From Desulfovibrio sp. (lineage in GTDB: Bacteria > Desulfobacterota > Desulfovibrionia > Desulfovibrionales > Desulfovibrionaceae): a DNA stretch of 14,993 nt. The notes below the pieces were generated by a model. That model searched no databases. It had not been told where the DNA came from and saw only the letters and a program-made list of their open reading frames with translations. Positions 1-10,742 of the stretch are shown one piece after another (position 1 is the stretch's first letter; every line of letters starts with the position of its first letter). The stretch spans positions 1 to 14,993 of the forward strand of contig JAIWOE010000084.1 of assembly GCA_020217165.1 (NCBI GenBank), written 5' to 3'. A program made the translations under genes and the position numbers.

Positions 1-1390
1 TGTGGCAGGCCCCGGCGGCCAGGGCCGAGATGCCGCCCATGCTCCCCACGTGGCTGGAGGCCAGGGAGAAAGACGGATCGCGGGCCATGAGGGTGTCCGC
101 CAACAGGTCTAGCGTGTTGTCATGACTGCCCACCACCACCACAGTCTGATCCAGCACGGACCGCGGCACCAGCAGCTCCACCCGCACCCGGGCGCCCTGC
201 TCCAGCCCCTCCACATCCCTGGGGATGCGCACCACGCCCTGTGCCCGGCACAGGGTGGTGAGGTTGCCCGCGCCTCGGCCCAGGGGGGAGGCCACGTGGC
301 GACCGCGCACCGTGCCCACGGAGCAGCGCAGAAACTCTTCAATCCCCAATTTGGAGGGAGACTTGCGTGTGAGCACGGCCTCGATGTCCTGGCGCACTGC
401 TTCCGGTTCGTACTGCAGCCAGGCCAGCACCGGGGCCAGCACTTCCTCAAAGGCCACCACGGAGCTCACGGGATACCCCGGCGCACCCATGAGCAGCGCC
501 CGGCCCTGGGCCGCAGCGGCCAGGAGGGTGGGCTTGCCGGGCATGGCGGCGACGCCGTGCACCAGCAGCTCGCCCACCTCCTCGAACACGTGCCGGGTAA
601 AGTCCTTGGACCCGGCCGAAGACCCTGCGCAGACCACCACCACCTGCACTCCGGCGGCCAGGGCCTCTCGCACGGCCGCTCCCAGGGCCGCGGGATCGTC
701 GGCCACGGGGGCGCGCCGTTCCACCACGCACCCGGCCTGACGCCCCAGGGCTGCCAGCACCATGGAGTTGGACTCCACCACCTGCCCCGGGCCAGGGGTG
801 GGCCGGGTGGTGAAATCCAGAATCTCATCGCCCGTGGGAATCACCTGCAGGCGCAGCCGACCCACCACCTCCACCTCCCAGATGCCGGCGGAGAGCAACG
901 CGCCCACATCATAGGGGGTGAGTAGCTTGCCGCGGGGAAAGAGCAGCTCCGTAGCCACAATGTCTTCCCCGATGCGTCGCACGTGCTGCCAGGGAAAGGC
1001 CGCCGTTTCGATGGCAATGCGCTCCTCGTCCAGGGGCTGTACCTGCTCGATCATGATGACCGCATCCAGGTGCGGTAGGTGCGACGGCAGGGGATGTCCG
1101 GTATTCACCGGCCACCAGTCCTTTCCCTTGCCTAGCACCACGGGCTGGCCTTCCCGGGCGGCATAGGTGGCCGAGGCCTGTACGGCCACGCCATCCATGG
1201 CGGCGCAATGGGAGGCCGGGGAGGACTGGCGGGCGAACACTGGAGCCGCCAGCACCCGGCCGGCGGCATCCTGACTGGGGATGGTCTGCACCCCGACCAT
1301 GGCGGCCCGGTCCAGGGCAGCCTTGGCCCTGGCAACGGCGGCCTCCACGGGGATGGTTTCCAGGTAGATATTGCGTTTCGGCTCGGCCAT
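1..1390 (-). CDS. moeA: MoeA-type molybdopterin molybdenumtransferase with C-terminal periplasmic-binding-protein-like domain (3' end outside window)
   Basis: MoeA inserts molybdate (or tungstate) into adenylylated molybdopterin, the last step of basic molybdenum cofactor synthesis in the cytoplasm. Reading from the ATG at 1390 gives 463 codons without a stop up to the left edge, so the C-terminus is missing. Family motifs appear in order: GRVLAAPV (44-51), AMDGVAV (64-70, usually AMDGYAV), NTGHPLP (96-102), IPTGDEI (184-190), ESNSMVLAALGRQAG (206-220), the GSSAGSKDF loop (256-264, usually GGVSVGxxD), MPGKP (283-287) and GAPGYPVSSVVAFE (302-315, usually GLPGNPVSALVTFE). From about residue 415 the text VVVVGSHDNTLDLLAD followed by SSHVGSMGG is the start of the PBP-like domain found fused to some anaerobe MoeA proteins. 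Full length should be near 640 residues. An AAGGGGAG ribosome site at 1397-1404 lies 6 bases before the ATG, and rny ends 37 bases upstream, so co-transcription is likely. The altered loop residues suggest a divergent paralogue. A preference for tungsten or molybdenum cannot be read from this sequence. Confidence 0.9.
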   Translation of the reverse strand, partial: MAEPKRNIYLETIPVEAAVARAKAALDRAAMVGVQTIPSQDAAGRVLAAPVFARQSSPASHCAAMDGVAVQASATYAAREGQPVVLGKGKDWWPVNTGHPLPSHLPHLDAVIMIEQVQPLDEERIAIETAAFPWQHVRRIGEDIVATELLFPRGKLLTPYDVGALLSAGIWEVEVVGRLRLQVIPTGDEILDFTTRPTPGPGQVVESNSMVLAALGRQAGCVVERRAPVADDPAALGAAVREALAAGVQVVVVCAGSSAGSKDFTRHVFEEVGELLVHGVAAMPGKPTLLAAAAQGRALLMGAPGYPVSSVVAFEEVLAPVLAWLQYEPEAVRQDIEAVLTRKSPSKLGIEEFLRCSVGTVRGRHVASPLGRGAGNLTTLCRAQGVVRIPRDVEGLEQGARVRVELLVPRSVLDQTVVVVGSHDNTLDLLADTLMARDPSFSLASSHVGSMGGISALAAGACH

Positions 1391-1427
1391 TCCCATCTCC
1401 CCTTGCGCGGTTACTGCTGCGTTACCG

Positions 1428-2987
1428 TTACTTGGCGTAGCCCACGGCCCGGCGCTCGCGGATGACGGTAACGCGGATCTGCCCGGGATAGGTAAGGTTT
1501 TCCTCGATCTTATGGGAGATGTCCTTGCAGAGCAGGTAGGTGGTGTCGTCGTCCACCTGCTCGGAATCCACCACCACGCGGATTTCGCGGCCAGCCTGGA
1601 TGGCAAACGCCTTGCTTACACCGCTGAAGCTGGTGGCGATGTTTTCCAAATCTTCCAGGCGCTTGACGTAGTTTTCCAGGAGCTCCTTGCGCGCACCGGG
1701 CCGGGCGCCGGACAGGCTGTCCGCAGCCTGGACCAGCACCGCCGTAATGGACTTGGGCGGCACGTCCTCGTGGTGGGCGGCGATGGCGTGGATGATTTCC
1801 TTGGATTCGTTGTACTTTTTGGCAAGGTCGGCGCCGATGATGGCGTGGGGGCCTTCCACCTCATGGTCCACGGCCTTGCCGATATCATGCAACAGGCCGG
1901 CCCGCTTGGCCTTTTTCACATCCAGGCCCAGCTCCGCCGCCATGACTCCGCACAGGGAGCATACTTCCAGGGAGTGCTGCAACACATTCTGGCTGAAGCT
2001 GGTACGGTACTGCAACTGGCCGAGCAACTTGATAATTTCTGGATGGATGCCATGCACGCCGGCGTCAAAGGTGGCCTGTTCGCCGATCTCGCGCAGCTTG
2101 ACGTCCATCTCCTGCTCCACCTTCTTGACGATGTCTTCGATGCGGGCGGGGTGGATGCGGCCGTCACTGATGAGGCGCTCCAGGGCCATCTTGGCGACTT
2201 GCCGGCGCAGGGGGGAATAGGCGGAAAGGATGACGGTTTCGGGGGTATCGTCAATAATCAGGTCCACCCCCGTGGCGGCTTCCAGGGCCCGGATGTTGCG
2301 GCCCTCGCGGCCGATGATGCGGCCCTTCATGTCCTCGCTGGGCAAGGTGACAGCGGTGACGGTGTTTTCCGCCACAAAATCTCCGGAATAGCGCTGCACG
2401 GCCGTGGCCAGGATCTCCTTGGCCTTGCGGGAGGCGACTTCCTTGGCTTCGGTCTCGATCTGACGGATCATTTTGGCGGATTCGTGGCGGGTGCGCTCTT
2501 CTAGCTCGGTGACGATGCGCTGGCGAGCTTCCTCCACGGTGAGGCCGGAAATCTCTTCCAGGCGGCGGGTGCGTTCGGCCTCCAGGGTCTGCAGGTGCTC
2601 CTCACGCTCTACAAGATGGCGTTCCTTACGGGTGAGCTCCTTTTCCAGGGCCAGGACCTCGCTTTCTTTCTGCGTAGCCTTGACGCTGCGCTCCTCCAGG
2701 CGTTCCTCCTTCTCCAGCACCTTGGCCTCGCGGCGCTTGAGTTCGCGCTCGCGCTCCTTGATGTCGAGGTCCAACTCCTTTTTCAGATTGAGAATCTCAT
2801 CCTGTGCCGTGAGTTGCACTTCCTTTTTGTGCGCCTGGGCTTCTTTTCGGGCTTCCTCGATGATCCTATTTGCCAGCTCTTTGGATTCGCTGATTTTTTT
2901 GTTTCCCTTGGCCTGGAGCACCCAATTCGCGCCCAGGGCCCCCAGAGCAACTCCCAGAAGCATCAACATGAATGATGATAATGACAT
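1428..2987 (-). CDS. rny: Ribonuclease Y (membrane-anchored endoribonuclease)
   Basis: RNase Y is a membrane-tethered endoribonuclease that starts decay of many mRNAs in bacteria. The 519-residue product has the complete family layout and usual length. It begins with an N-terminal hydrophobic anchor (about residues 5-24). A long charged coiled coil follows (about 30-190). The KH RNA-binding domain has the signature [10 protein letters not shown] at 222-231. The HD domain carries H338, the HD pair at 367-368 in [14 protein letters not shown] at 404-408, and the conserved [15 protein letters not shown] at 421-435. The C-terminal stretch continues through IREVVVDSE-like residues to the end, so nothing is truncated. 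The ATG at 2987 has a GAGGGAG ribosome site at 2994-3000 with a 6-base spacer and puts the membrane anchor right at the N-terminus, so I keep it. The long region upstream is described separately. moeA follows closely downstream. Confidence 0.97.
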   Translation of the reverse strand: MSLSSFMLMLLGVALGALGANWVLQAKGNKKISESKELANRIIEEARKEAQAHKKEVQLTAQDEILNLKKELDLDIKERERELKRREAKVLEKEERLEERSVKATQKESEVLALEKELTRKERHLVEREEHLQTLEAERTRRLEEISGLTVEEARQRIVTELEERTRHESAKMIRQIETEAKEVASRKAKEILATAVQRYSGDFVAENTVTAVTLPSEDMKGRIIGREGRNIRALEAATGVDLIIDDTPETVILSAYSPLRRQVAKMALERLISDGRIHPARIEDIVKKVEQEMDVKLREIGEQATFDAGVHGIHPEIIKLLGQLQYRTSFSQNVLQHSLEVCSLCGVMAAELGLDVKKAKRAGLLHDIGKAVDHEVEGPHAIIGADLAKKYNESKEIIHAIAAHHEDVPPKSITAVLVQAADSLSGARPGARKELLENYVKRLEDLENIATSFSGVSKAFAIQAGREIRVVVDSEQVDDDTTYLLCKDISHKIEENLTYPGQIRVTVIRERRAVGYAK

Positions 2988-3394
2988 AGACCGCTCCCTC
3001 TATTCCATCAGGCCCGCGCCTGTCGCAGCAGGCACGGCACCGGACGACCGGGACGCTGGCCGGACGGTCCGTGCTGCTATGGCTATACTCAGGCCCAGGC
3101 AAGGAAGCGAGGTGCTCTACAGGCACACACAAAGACAGAACGAGGAAGAGGGAAGGCGCCGCAGGGGCTCTGCCCGGCGCCGGCTCGTCCGAAACCTCCG
3201 GCGCACTGCGGGTAGACGCGAGCAGAGCCAGCCGGGACGCAAGACGAGATCTGTGGCACGGGGCCACCATCGCAGCGTCCCGCGGGCGCACATCCAGCCC
3301 CGACCGGGGAGTATACCCCCCGACGCATCTTCTGCCCCCGTGACCCACGCCACACCAAATCTCCGCCCATGCCAGCCACGGCATGCGGCATTGC
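2988..3394 (-). other. Hairpin-rich region between the 6S RNA gene and rny; likely rny leader or promoter region
   Basis: About 400 bases hold no convincing gene; the overlapping ORFs in several frames have no recognisable protein motif or good ribosome site. On the minus strand several structures stand out. CATGCC-loop-GGCATG lies at 3370-3387, just after the 6S RNA. TATACT at 3310-3315 sits inside a G-run/C-run dyad centred on GTATAC. A hairpin with GGCGCC arms at 3155-3181 is followed by a pyrimidine-rich stretch. TATAGC lies at 3082-3087. GCCTG-CTGCGA-CAGGC forms a hairpin at 3018-3033, 17 bases before the rny ribosome site. TATACT and TATAGC could be -10 boxes, but neither has a good -35 box at 16-18 bases. 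A promoter for rny and a structured 5' leader are plausible; neither is demonstrated. Confidence 0.4.
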
Positions 3395-3612
3395 GGCTCT
3401 TTGATGACGGCAGGTCCCCGGAACGCCGTGTCACAGGCCTTTTTGAACCATGCTATGCATGGCGGACGCCGCCCGGCCTGCTTCAGGCTCCCCGGATTGC
3501 CCGGGTCTGCACACCGCAAGCGCTGAGGCAGCACCCTGGAGTGAATCATTGGCTCAAGAAAGTAACCAGCGATCACGCACATCCCAGGGTGGCCCTGCCG
3601 TCTCAAAGAACC
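3395..3612 (-). ncRNA. ssrS: 6S RNA (global regulator of RNA polymerase)
   Basis: 6S RNA imitates an open promoter and binds RNA polymerase holoenzyme, shifting transcription in slow growth. The minus-strand sequence aligns by eye with E. coli 6S RNA. GATGTGCG followed by TTGAGCCAATGATT matches GATGTTCG and CTGAGCCGATATTT in the 5' side of the bubble. The apical hairpin CCCGG-gcaat-CCGGG (3491-3505) followed by GGAGCC matches CTCGG-tccgt-CCGAG followed by AAGCC. The 3' part GGTTCAAAAAGGCCTGTGAC matches the region before the closing stem. The ends pair strongly in three blocks: CCCTGGGAT (3581-3589) with GTTCCGGGG (3416-3424), GACGGCAGG (3594-3602) with CCTGCCGTC (3406-3414), and GGTTCTTTGA (3603-3612) with TCAAAGAGCC (3395-3404). 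Exact ends are uncertain by some bases; the core is about 180-200 nt. It lies downstream of zapA, a synteny known in other proteobacteria. I see no own promoter, so processing from the zapA transcript is possible. Confidence 0.9.
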
Positions 3613-3745
3613 CGCGACACTCCCTCCGGACGGCGGAAACGGGCGCATCGAACTGCCTGCGGCACCCCCCTGCGCCAGCCGCGCCGCACCGTATGGGTCG
3701 GCAGGGCCTGCTTCGCCGCCTTTGGCAACGCGCGCCTGCATGCGG

Positions 3746-3764
3746 GGCGATGTTCTGCATCGCC
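3746..3764 (-). repeat. Stem-loop shortly after zapA, in the zapA-6S RNA spacer
   Basis: GGCGATG and CATCGCC form a perfect 7-base-pair stem around the loop CAGAA, 18 bases after the zapA stop. A second short stem, GCCCG with CGGGC, lies just before it. There is no run of T after it, so it is not a normal intrinsic terminator. It may protect the zapA mRNA end or mark a processing point before the 6S RNA. The rest of the 3613-3782 spacer shows nothing I can name. Confidence 0.35.
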
Positions 3765-3782
3765 GCCCGAATGCCGCGGGCG

Positions 3783-4043
3783 TTACTCCTCATCTATCTT
3801 CGCCAGGAGCGCATGGAGACGTTCCTGCATCGCCGCGCACTCCTGATTGGCTTGGAGCAAATCGTCAGCCAATCCCAAGGCCAGAAAGACCAGCAATCGT
3901 TCCCTGCTGATCTGCGTCCCACGTTGTTCCAATTCGTGATATCGTTTCTCGGCCAGCCGTTTTGCGTTCTCCACCCGGTGCTGATCTGCCTCCGCCGTAA
4001 AGGAGACGTGCATGCCCAGCACCTGCAGGCTATGGCTGGGCAT
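3783..4043 (-). CDS. zapA: Cell division protein ZapA
   Basis: ZapA binds FtsZ in the cytoplasm and bundles its filaments, stabilising the Z-ring. The 86-residue product fits the family length. It starts with the typical SLQVLGMHVSFTAEADQHRV strand-turn-strand pattern (compare the usual VxILGxxYxFxxxxDxERV), then a helix AKRLAEKRYHELEQ. The end is a coiled coil with SRERLLVFLALGLADDLLQ, where family members have the conserved LALNIADEL-like dimer helix. The ATG at 4043 lies inside the end of the preceding coiled-coil gene (14-base overlap in another frame), which suggests translational coupling. A weak GAGG-type ribosome site precedes it. The 6S RNA gene lies about 170 bases downstream, the same zapA-ssrS pairing seen in many proteobacteria. 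Confidence 0.88.
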   Translation of the reverse strand: MPSHSLQVLGMHVSFTAEADQHRVENAKRLAEKRYHELEQRGTQISRERLLVFLALGLADDLLQANQECAAMQERLHALLAKIDEE

Positions 4044-4284
4044 GGCCTGCCGCCTCGCCAGCAGCAGCTTCTATCTTGCCCAGGAGCACATCAATGCGGG
4101 CAGCCACTGCCAGGCGGGCGGCACGTTCCCGCTCCAGTTCCTGGGCAAGGCGGGCCGCTTCTGCCTGATGCGCCTGCACATCGTGCTGCAGGGCCTCCTG
4201 CAGCCGCGCATTTTCCTGGCGCAAGGCCGCGTTGGTGGCGAGCAGCGAGTCGAGCTTCCGCTCCAGCTGGTCAATGAGTTCCAT
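4030..4284 (-). CDS. Short coiled-coil protein, ZapB-like
   Basis: This 84-residue cytoplasmic protein has no membrane segment and no enzyme motif. Its opening, MELIDQLERKLDSLLATNAA, followed by LRQENARLQEAL, is a heptad-patterned coiled coil that closely resembles ZapB and similar small division proteins. The middle (QAHQAEAARLAQELERERAA) continues the coil, and the tail ends in AAGEAAGHAQP. The gene starts 31 bases after the glmU stop and its 3' end overlaps the zapA start by 14 bases. That context supports a role as a ZapA partner at the division site. Coiled coils converge easily, so the ZapB name is by analogy and no gene symbol is given. The ribosome site before the ATG at 4284 is weak (GGAACGGG), suggesting re-initiation after glmU. 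Confidence 0.75.
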   Translation of the reverse strand: MELIDQLERKLDSLLATNAALRQENARLQEALQHDVQAHQAEAARLAQELERERAARLAVAARIDVLLGKIEAAAGEAAGHAQP

Positions 4285-4315
4285 ACCCGTTCCATACGCT
4301 GTCCCGTGCTCAAAA

Positions 4316-5740
4316 TCAAGGTGCGGGTTTCTTGGATTTAATCACCTGCCTGCCCCTGGCAAGGGCAAGGGTATCTTCCGGAACATCGTCGGTGATGACG
4401 GACCCGGCGCCCACCAGGGCCCTGTCTCCCACCTGCACCGGGGCCACCAGGGCGGTGTTGGACCCGATGAACACGTGTTCCCCTATTTTTGTCAGGTGCT
4501 TGCGGGTTCCGTCATAGTTGCAGGTGATGGTGCCCGCACCGATGTTGGTCCCGGCGCCGATATCCGCATCCCCCAGGTAGGTCAGGTGGCTGGCCTTGGC
4601 GTGGGGACCCAGGCGGGCCTTTTTCATCTCCACAAAATTTCCCACCCGACTCCCCTGCTCCATCACAGCCCCGGGGCGCAGGCGGGCATAGGGCCCGGCC
4701 ACGGCGCCAGCATGAAGATGGGCCTGCTCGACATGGGAAAACGGGTGCAGCACGGCGCCGGCATCCAGCAGGGCATCCTTGATCCAGCAGTGGGACATGA
4801 CCAGCGCGCCCTGGGCGATGTGTGACTGGCCGTACACCTCGCAAGGGCCATGCAGTTCCGCACCGGGCTGCAGCTGTACCCGCGGGCCAATGCGCACCAG
4901 GTCCGGAGATCGCAACAACACGTGACGCGCAGCCCAGGCAGACGCGATGCCTCGCCGCAGATATTCTTCTGCAGTTACCAATTCTGCAGGACTATTAACG
5001 CCTAAATAGAGGATGGCATCCTGGGGATCCATGCCCTCGGCAGAAACATTTTCCGCAAGCACCGTATGCCCAGCCGCCTTGGCCAGGCCGATGAGGTCCG
5101 TGATGTAATACTCACCGCTGCGATTGTTGTTGCCAAGTTGCTGCAGCAACGGCTCCACCAGATCCAGCTGCAGCAGGTAGATGCCGGCATTGATTTCGCC
5201 AGTGGGGTAGCCGTATTTTGCTCGGTCGTAGTCCTTGGCCTCCACAATGGCAGCCACCTCTCCGTCGGAGTGGCGCACCACGCGGCCAAACGCTGCGGGA
5301 TCATTGAGGATAATTGACAGGAAGGCCACGGAGGCCCCTGCTTCCAGCGCCACATGCACCAGATTGGCCAGGGCAGCCGGCGGGACGAGGGGGGTGTCGC
5401 CATTGACCACCAGCACATGGGTAAGTTCCGCCTCCCGGAGGGTGGGCCAGGCGCATTGCAAGGCATGGCCCGTGCCCAGTTGCTGCGGTTGCAGCACATG
5501 CCGTTGCGCCACGTCCGGCAAGCGAGCCAGCACCTGATCTGCCCCAAAGCCTAAGACAGTCCAATATTTCTCCCCAAACAAGGGCTGCAGTGCCTGGTGC
5601 ACATACCACAGCATGGGCTCGCCCAAGAGCTCATGCAAAACCTTGGGTTTGAGGGAGTGCATGCGCGTCCCCTTGCCCGCGGCAAGGACAAGACCGCCGA
5701 CGGTGTCCGGCACGACGTTCTCTGGCATGGCGGCAATCAT
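4316..5740 (-). CDS. glmU: Bifunctional N-acetylglucosamine-1-phosphate uridyltransferase / glucosamine-1-phosphate acetyltransferase
   Basis: GlmU acetylates glucosamine-1-phosphate and then transfers UMP to make UDP-GlcNAc, the precursor for peptidoglycan and lipopolysaccharide. The N-terminal nucleotidyltransferase shows GLVLAAGKGTRM (16-27) with the following KPKVL, then QQLGTGHALQ and VNGDTPLV. The C-terminal left-handed beta helix has hexapeptide repeats, the KKARLGPHAKASHLTYLGDA stretch with the expected catalytic His, CNYDGTRKH, and VFIGSNTALVAPV. I prefer the ATG at 5740 (474 residues): an ACAGGAG ribosome site at 5748-5754 lies 7 bases before it. An in-frame ATG at 5773 would add 11 residues, but it lies within the candidate -10 box of the promoter. 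The atp terminator stands between atpC and this gene, so glmU opens a new transcription unit leading to the zap genes. Confidence 0.96.
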   Translation of the reverse strand: MIAAMPENVVPDTVGGLVLAAGKGTRMHSLKPKVLHELLGEPMLWYVHQALQPLFGEKYWTVLGFGADQVLARLPDVAQRHVLQPQQLGTGHALQCAWPTLREAELTHVLVVNGDTPLVPPAALANLVHVALEAGASVAFLSIILNDPAAFGRVVRHSDGEVAAIVEAKDYDRAKYGYPTGEINAGIYLLQLDLVEPLLQQLGNNNRSGEYYITDLIGLAKAAGHTVLAENVSAEGMDPQDAILYLGVNSPAELVTAEEYLRRGIASAWAARHVLLRSPDLVRIGPRVQLQPGAELHGPCEVYGQSHIAQGALVMSHCWIKDALLDAGAVLHPFSHVEQAHLHAGAVAGPYARLRPGAVMEQGSRVGNFVEMKKARLGPHAKASHLTYLGDADIGAGTNIGAGTITCNYDGTRKHLTKIGEHVFIGSNTALVAPVQVGDRALVGAGSVITDDVPEDTLALARGRQVIKSKKPAP

Positions 5741-5747
5741 GTGGCTG

Positions 5748-5754
5748 CTCCTGT
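5748..5754 (-). promoter_or_regulatory. Ribosome binding site that decides the glmU start
   Basis: ACAGGAG on the minus strand lies 7 bases before the ATG at 5740. The ATG 33 bases upstream (5773) has only GGAAAGG at a short spacer. This favours the shorter GlmU. Confidence 0.7.
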
Positions 5755-5771
5755 GGCTTGGGATTCCCGGC

Positions 5772-5801
5772 ATGAGTGCCTTTCCGGAGAGGCGGCGTCA
5801 A
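5772..5801 (-). promoter_or_regulatory. Candidate sigma-70 promoter for glmU-zap-6S unit
   Basis: TTGACG (5796-5801) has five of six consensus -35 bases. ACTCAT (5772-5777), 18 bases on, is a poor -10 box with three matches. The pair sits between the atp terminator and the glmU ribosome site, where a promoter is needed. Transcription would start near 5765, leaving a leader of about 25 bases. Confidence 0.45.
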
Positions 5802-5840
5802 GGGGCAACGGGGGGGGAGAATTCGGCAGGAATGCGGGGC

Positions 5841-5876
5841 AAAAAAAGGCGGGACAGGCGATGTGCCTGCCCCGCC
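5841..5876 (-). terminator. Intrinsic terminator of the ATP synthase operon
   Basis: On the minus strand GGCGGGGCAGGC and GCCTGTCCCGCC form a 12-base-pair stem with a single G-U pair and the loop ACATC. Seven T residues follow immediately (5841-5847). It lies about 50 bases after the atpC stop. On the plus strand no T-run follows the stem, so it acts in one direction. Confidence 0.93.
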
Positions 5877-5924
5877 AGCATACGTCGGGTGGGTCTGTCC
5901 GGAAGGAGCGTTTTCGGGCGGTGC

Positions 5925-6326
5925 CTAGCGGGCCTTGCTGGCCGCGCTCATGCGGGCGATTTCCCGCTGGAGCTCAGCCTGGGCGCGAGCGTAGGCAATA
6001 CGGTCCTGCGCGTCCTTCATGCGCTGTTCGGCGCGTTCCTTGGCTTTGCGGGCGCCGTCAAGGTCGATTTCCTCGGCCTTCTCGGCGGCTTCGGCCAGGA
6101 TGGTGACCTTGTTGGCGGAGACGTCGGCAAAGCCGCCGGACACGAAGACATAGTGGGTCCTGCCTTCCTTCCTATAGTACAGGTTGCCAATTTGCAACGC
6201 GCACAGGAACGGGATGTGGTTGGGCAGCACGCCGAATTCGCCTTCATAGCCAGGCGCGCCCACGTACTCCACGCTCGTGCTGAGCACGAGCTTGTCGGGA
6301 GTAACGATGTCCAATTGCAGGCTCAT
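5925..6326 (-). CDS. atpC: F-type ATP synthase epsilon subunit
   Basis: Epsilon is part of the rotating central stalk of F1, couples gamma to the c-ring and can inhibit ATP hydrolysis. The 133-residue product opens with [16 protein letters not shown] and contains [14 protein letters not shown] and [20 protein letters not shown], the two standard beta-sandwich signatures. The C-terminal helical hairpin is present ([18 protein letters not shown] onward to [11 protein letters not shown]). The ATG at 6326 is 15 bases after the atpD stop with a GGAG site 7 bases before it. It is the last gene of the operon; a strong terminator follows. Confidence 0.96.
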   Translation of the reverse strand: MSLQLDIVTPDKLVLSTSVEYVGAPGYEGEFGVLPNHIPFLCALQIGNLYYRKEGRTHYVFVSGGFADVSANKVTILAEAAEKAEEIDLDGARKAKERAEQRMKDAQDRIAYARAQAELQREIARMSAASKAR

Positions 6327-6341
6327 GGGCGTCTCCAGTGC

Positions 6342-10186
<3,845 letters not shown>

Positions 10187-10190
10187 GGCC

Positions 10191-10742
10191 CTACTCACCC
10201 CTTCTGATGTTTTCCTTCAGAATGCCCAACTGCGCGCGGAGGCTTGCATCCAGCACCTGATCGCCCACCTTGAGCACCACGCCGCCCAGGATGGAAGGAT
10301 CCGTACTGAAATTCAGGACCAGCTCCTTGCCGACCTGAGATTCCAGTTTGGCTTTCATCGCCTTTTGCTTGGCGGCATTGAGCTTGATGGCCGTCACCAG
10401 CTCGCCGCGCACCACGCCCTTTTCGGCATCCAGCATGCTCATAAAGACGGCATGGATTTGAAGAAGTTCTCCCAAACGACCCTTGTCCGCCAGCAGGTGG
10501 ACAAAGTTTTTGACCATCTCGCCCACGCCCAGTTTGACCAGCACAGCGTCCGCCACCGTCTTCTTTTCCGAGACGTCAAAGATAGGGTTGCGGAAGAGCT
10601 TGAGCAGACCCGGCGTCGCGTCGATAGCGTCCTTCAACGCGGAAAGGTCCTTTCCGTACTTATCCAGCTCGGCGACGCCCTTGCTCTTGCCGATGGCAAA
10701 CAGAGCCCGGGCGTACCTGCGCGCCACCACGTTGCCGATCAA
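10191..10742 (-). CDS. atpH: F-type ATP synthase delta subunit
   Basis: Delta joins the top of F1 to the peripheral b/b' stalk. The 183-residue product opens [20 protein letters not shown], a typical delta start, and ends with the conserved [27 protein letters not shown], which marks the C-terminal domain. The start codon is TTG at 10742, in a TTGA overlap with the atpF stop, and AGGTGG lies about 7 bases upstream. The next possible starts are GTG codons 5 and 6, which would cut into the conserved N-terminus, so I keep TTG. atpA begins 4 bases after the stop. Confidence 0.93.
   Translation of the reverse strand: MIGNVVARRYARALFAIGKSKGVAELDKYGKDLSALKDAIDATPGLLKLFRNPIFDVSEKKTVADAVLVKLGVGEMVKNFVHLLADKGRLGELLQIHAVFMSMLDAEKGVVRGELVTAIKLNAAKQKAMKAKLESQVGKELVLNFSTDPSILGGVVLKVGDQVLDASLRAQLGILKENIRRGE

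Noticed and set aside
122..925. 267-codon plus-strand frame near the left edge, and short minus-strand frames at 466-828 and 909-1208
   Set aside because: They overlap the open moeA frame, whose motifs are clear; that frame simply lacks a stop inside the window.
1371..2504. 377-codon plus-strand frame opposite rny
   Set aside because: Shadow of the RNase Y KH and HD domains; no independent motif or ribosome site.
3155..3181. GGCGCC-armed hairpin considered as an intrinsic terminator after the 6S RNA
   Set aside because: It is followed by mixed pyrimidines rather than a T-run, and it is over 200 bases beyond the RNA end.
2866..3741. 291-codon minus-strand frame crossing the 6S RNA and the start of rny
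   Set aside because: It runs through a structural RNA and into rny in another frame, with no recognisable protein feature; GC-rich DNA gives such frames by chance.
3450..4277. 275-codon plus-strand frame opposite the 6S RNA, zapA and the ZapB-like gene
   Set aside because: The product shows no domain, and the opposite strand has recognised genes.
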